DNA from: Aquila chrysaetos chrysaetos
Lineage: Eukaryota; Chordata; Aves; Accipitriformes; Accipitridae
Assembly: GCF_900496995.4 (NCBI RefSeq)
Contig: NC_044012.1
Span: 3,100,001 to 3,164,000, forward strand
Reading direction: 5' to 3'
Length of the DNA stretch: 64,000 bases
The position numbers and the translations under genes were made by a program. Below, one piece after another: positions 63,896 to 64,000 of the stretch. The notes beneath the pieces were generated by a model that saw only the letters and a program-made list of their open reading frames with translations, had not been told where the DNA came from and searched no databases. Position 1 is the first letter of the stretch. Each line of letters starts with the position of its first letter.

Positions 63896-64000
63896 TGGTA
63901 GGATGTGGTATCTCTTATCAGGGCTCAGTGGGAATATCAGCTACCTTGTGCACTGCCTGAGCACCAAACAGCCAATCTGGAGTTAAACATTAATGAGCTG

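Larger units (their letters stand above)
59061..64000. other. non-coding right-hand end of the window
   Basis: No coding exon is supported. The region contains an A/T-rich patch at 59202-59232, the IRF-type motif pair at 62969-63046, a 31-nt C tract at 63250 and a 15-bp tandem duplication at 63866-63895. Confidence 0.6.

Noticed and set aside
41029-64000. Possible FOXF1 or other FOX-cluster exons at the right end
   Set aside because: Expected from gene order further on, but I found no forkhead-domain sequence on either strand. If present they lie beyond the window.

Overview
This is vertebrate nuclear DNA, almost certainly from a bird. Four intron-containing genes can be rebuilt from splice sites and protein similarity. 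In order they are EMC8 (minus strand, 5' part only), COX4I1 (plus), a DUSP22-like dual-specificity phosphatase (plus) and IRF8 (plus, complete). Compact introns, the EMC8-COX4I1-IRF8 gene order (expected on the equivalent of chicken chromosome 11) and a solo LTR of a type I recognise from avian endogenous retroviruses all point to a bird. The species cannot be named from this window.

Layout. 1-6220: EMC8 exons 2 and 1 with AT-rich introns; the remaining exons lie off the left edge. 6221-7417: a CpG-rich region that must hold the divergent EMC8/COX4I1 promoters. 7418-10.4 kb: COX4I1, four coding exons, 171 aa. 12271-26053: seven coding exons of a 213-aa phosphatase whose catalytic residues fall at the same numbers as in human DUSP22 (Asp57, Cys88, Arg94). 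29359-30040: a 33-unit minisatellite. 30180-30450: the IRF8 promoter, with a STAT-type GAS site, three inverted CCAAT boxes, GC boxes and a TATA box. 32319-39.6 kb: the eight IRF8 coding exons (428 aa) and 3' UTR. 40479-41023: a complete solo LTR with a 5-bp target-site duplication. 41.0-64 kb: no coding exon that I can support; this looks like the non-coding interval downstream of IRF8.

The genes do not form a pathway. EMC8 (membrane-protein insertion in the ER) and COX4I1 (mitochondrial respiration) are housekeeping genes sharing a divergent promoter region. IRF8 is the interferon-inducible regulator of myeloid and B-cell fate. The most informative feature is the phosphatase next to IRF8. 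In mammals DUSP22 lies next to IRF4, the closest paralogue of IRF8, so this pair looks like the second copy of an ancient DUSP22-IRF block. I found no evidence of an entirely new biological system. The best leads are that paralogous block, the minisatellite against the IRF8 promoter, the downstream LTR, and a pair of IRF-type motifs about 24 kb downstream of IRF8.
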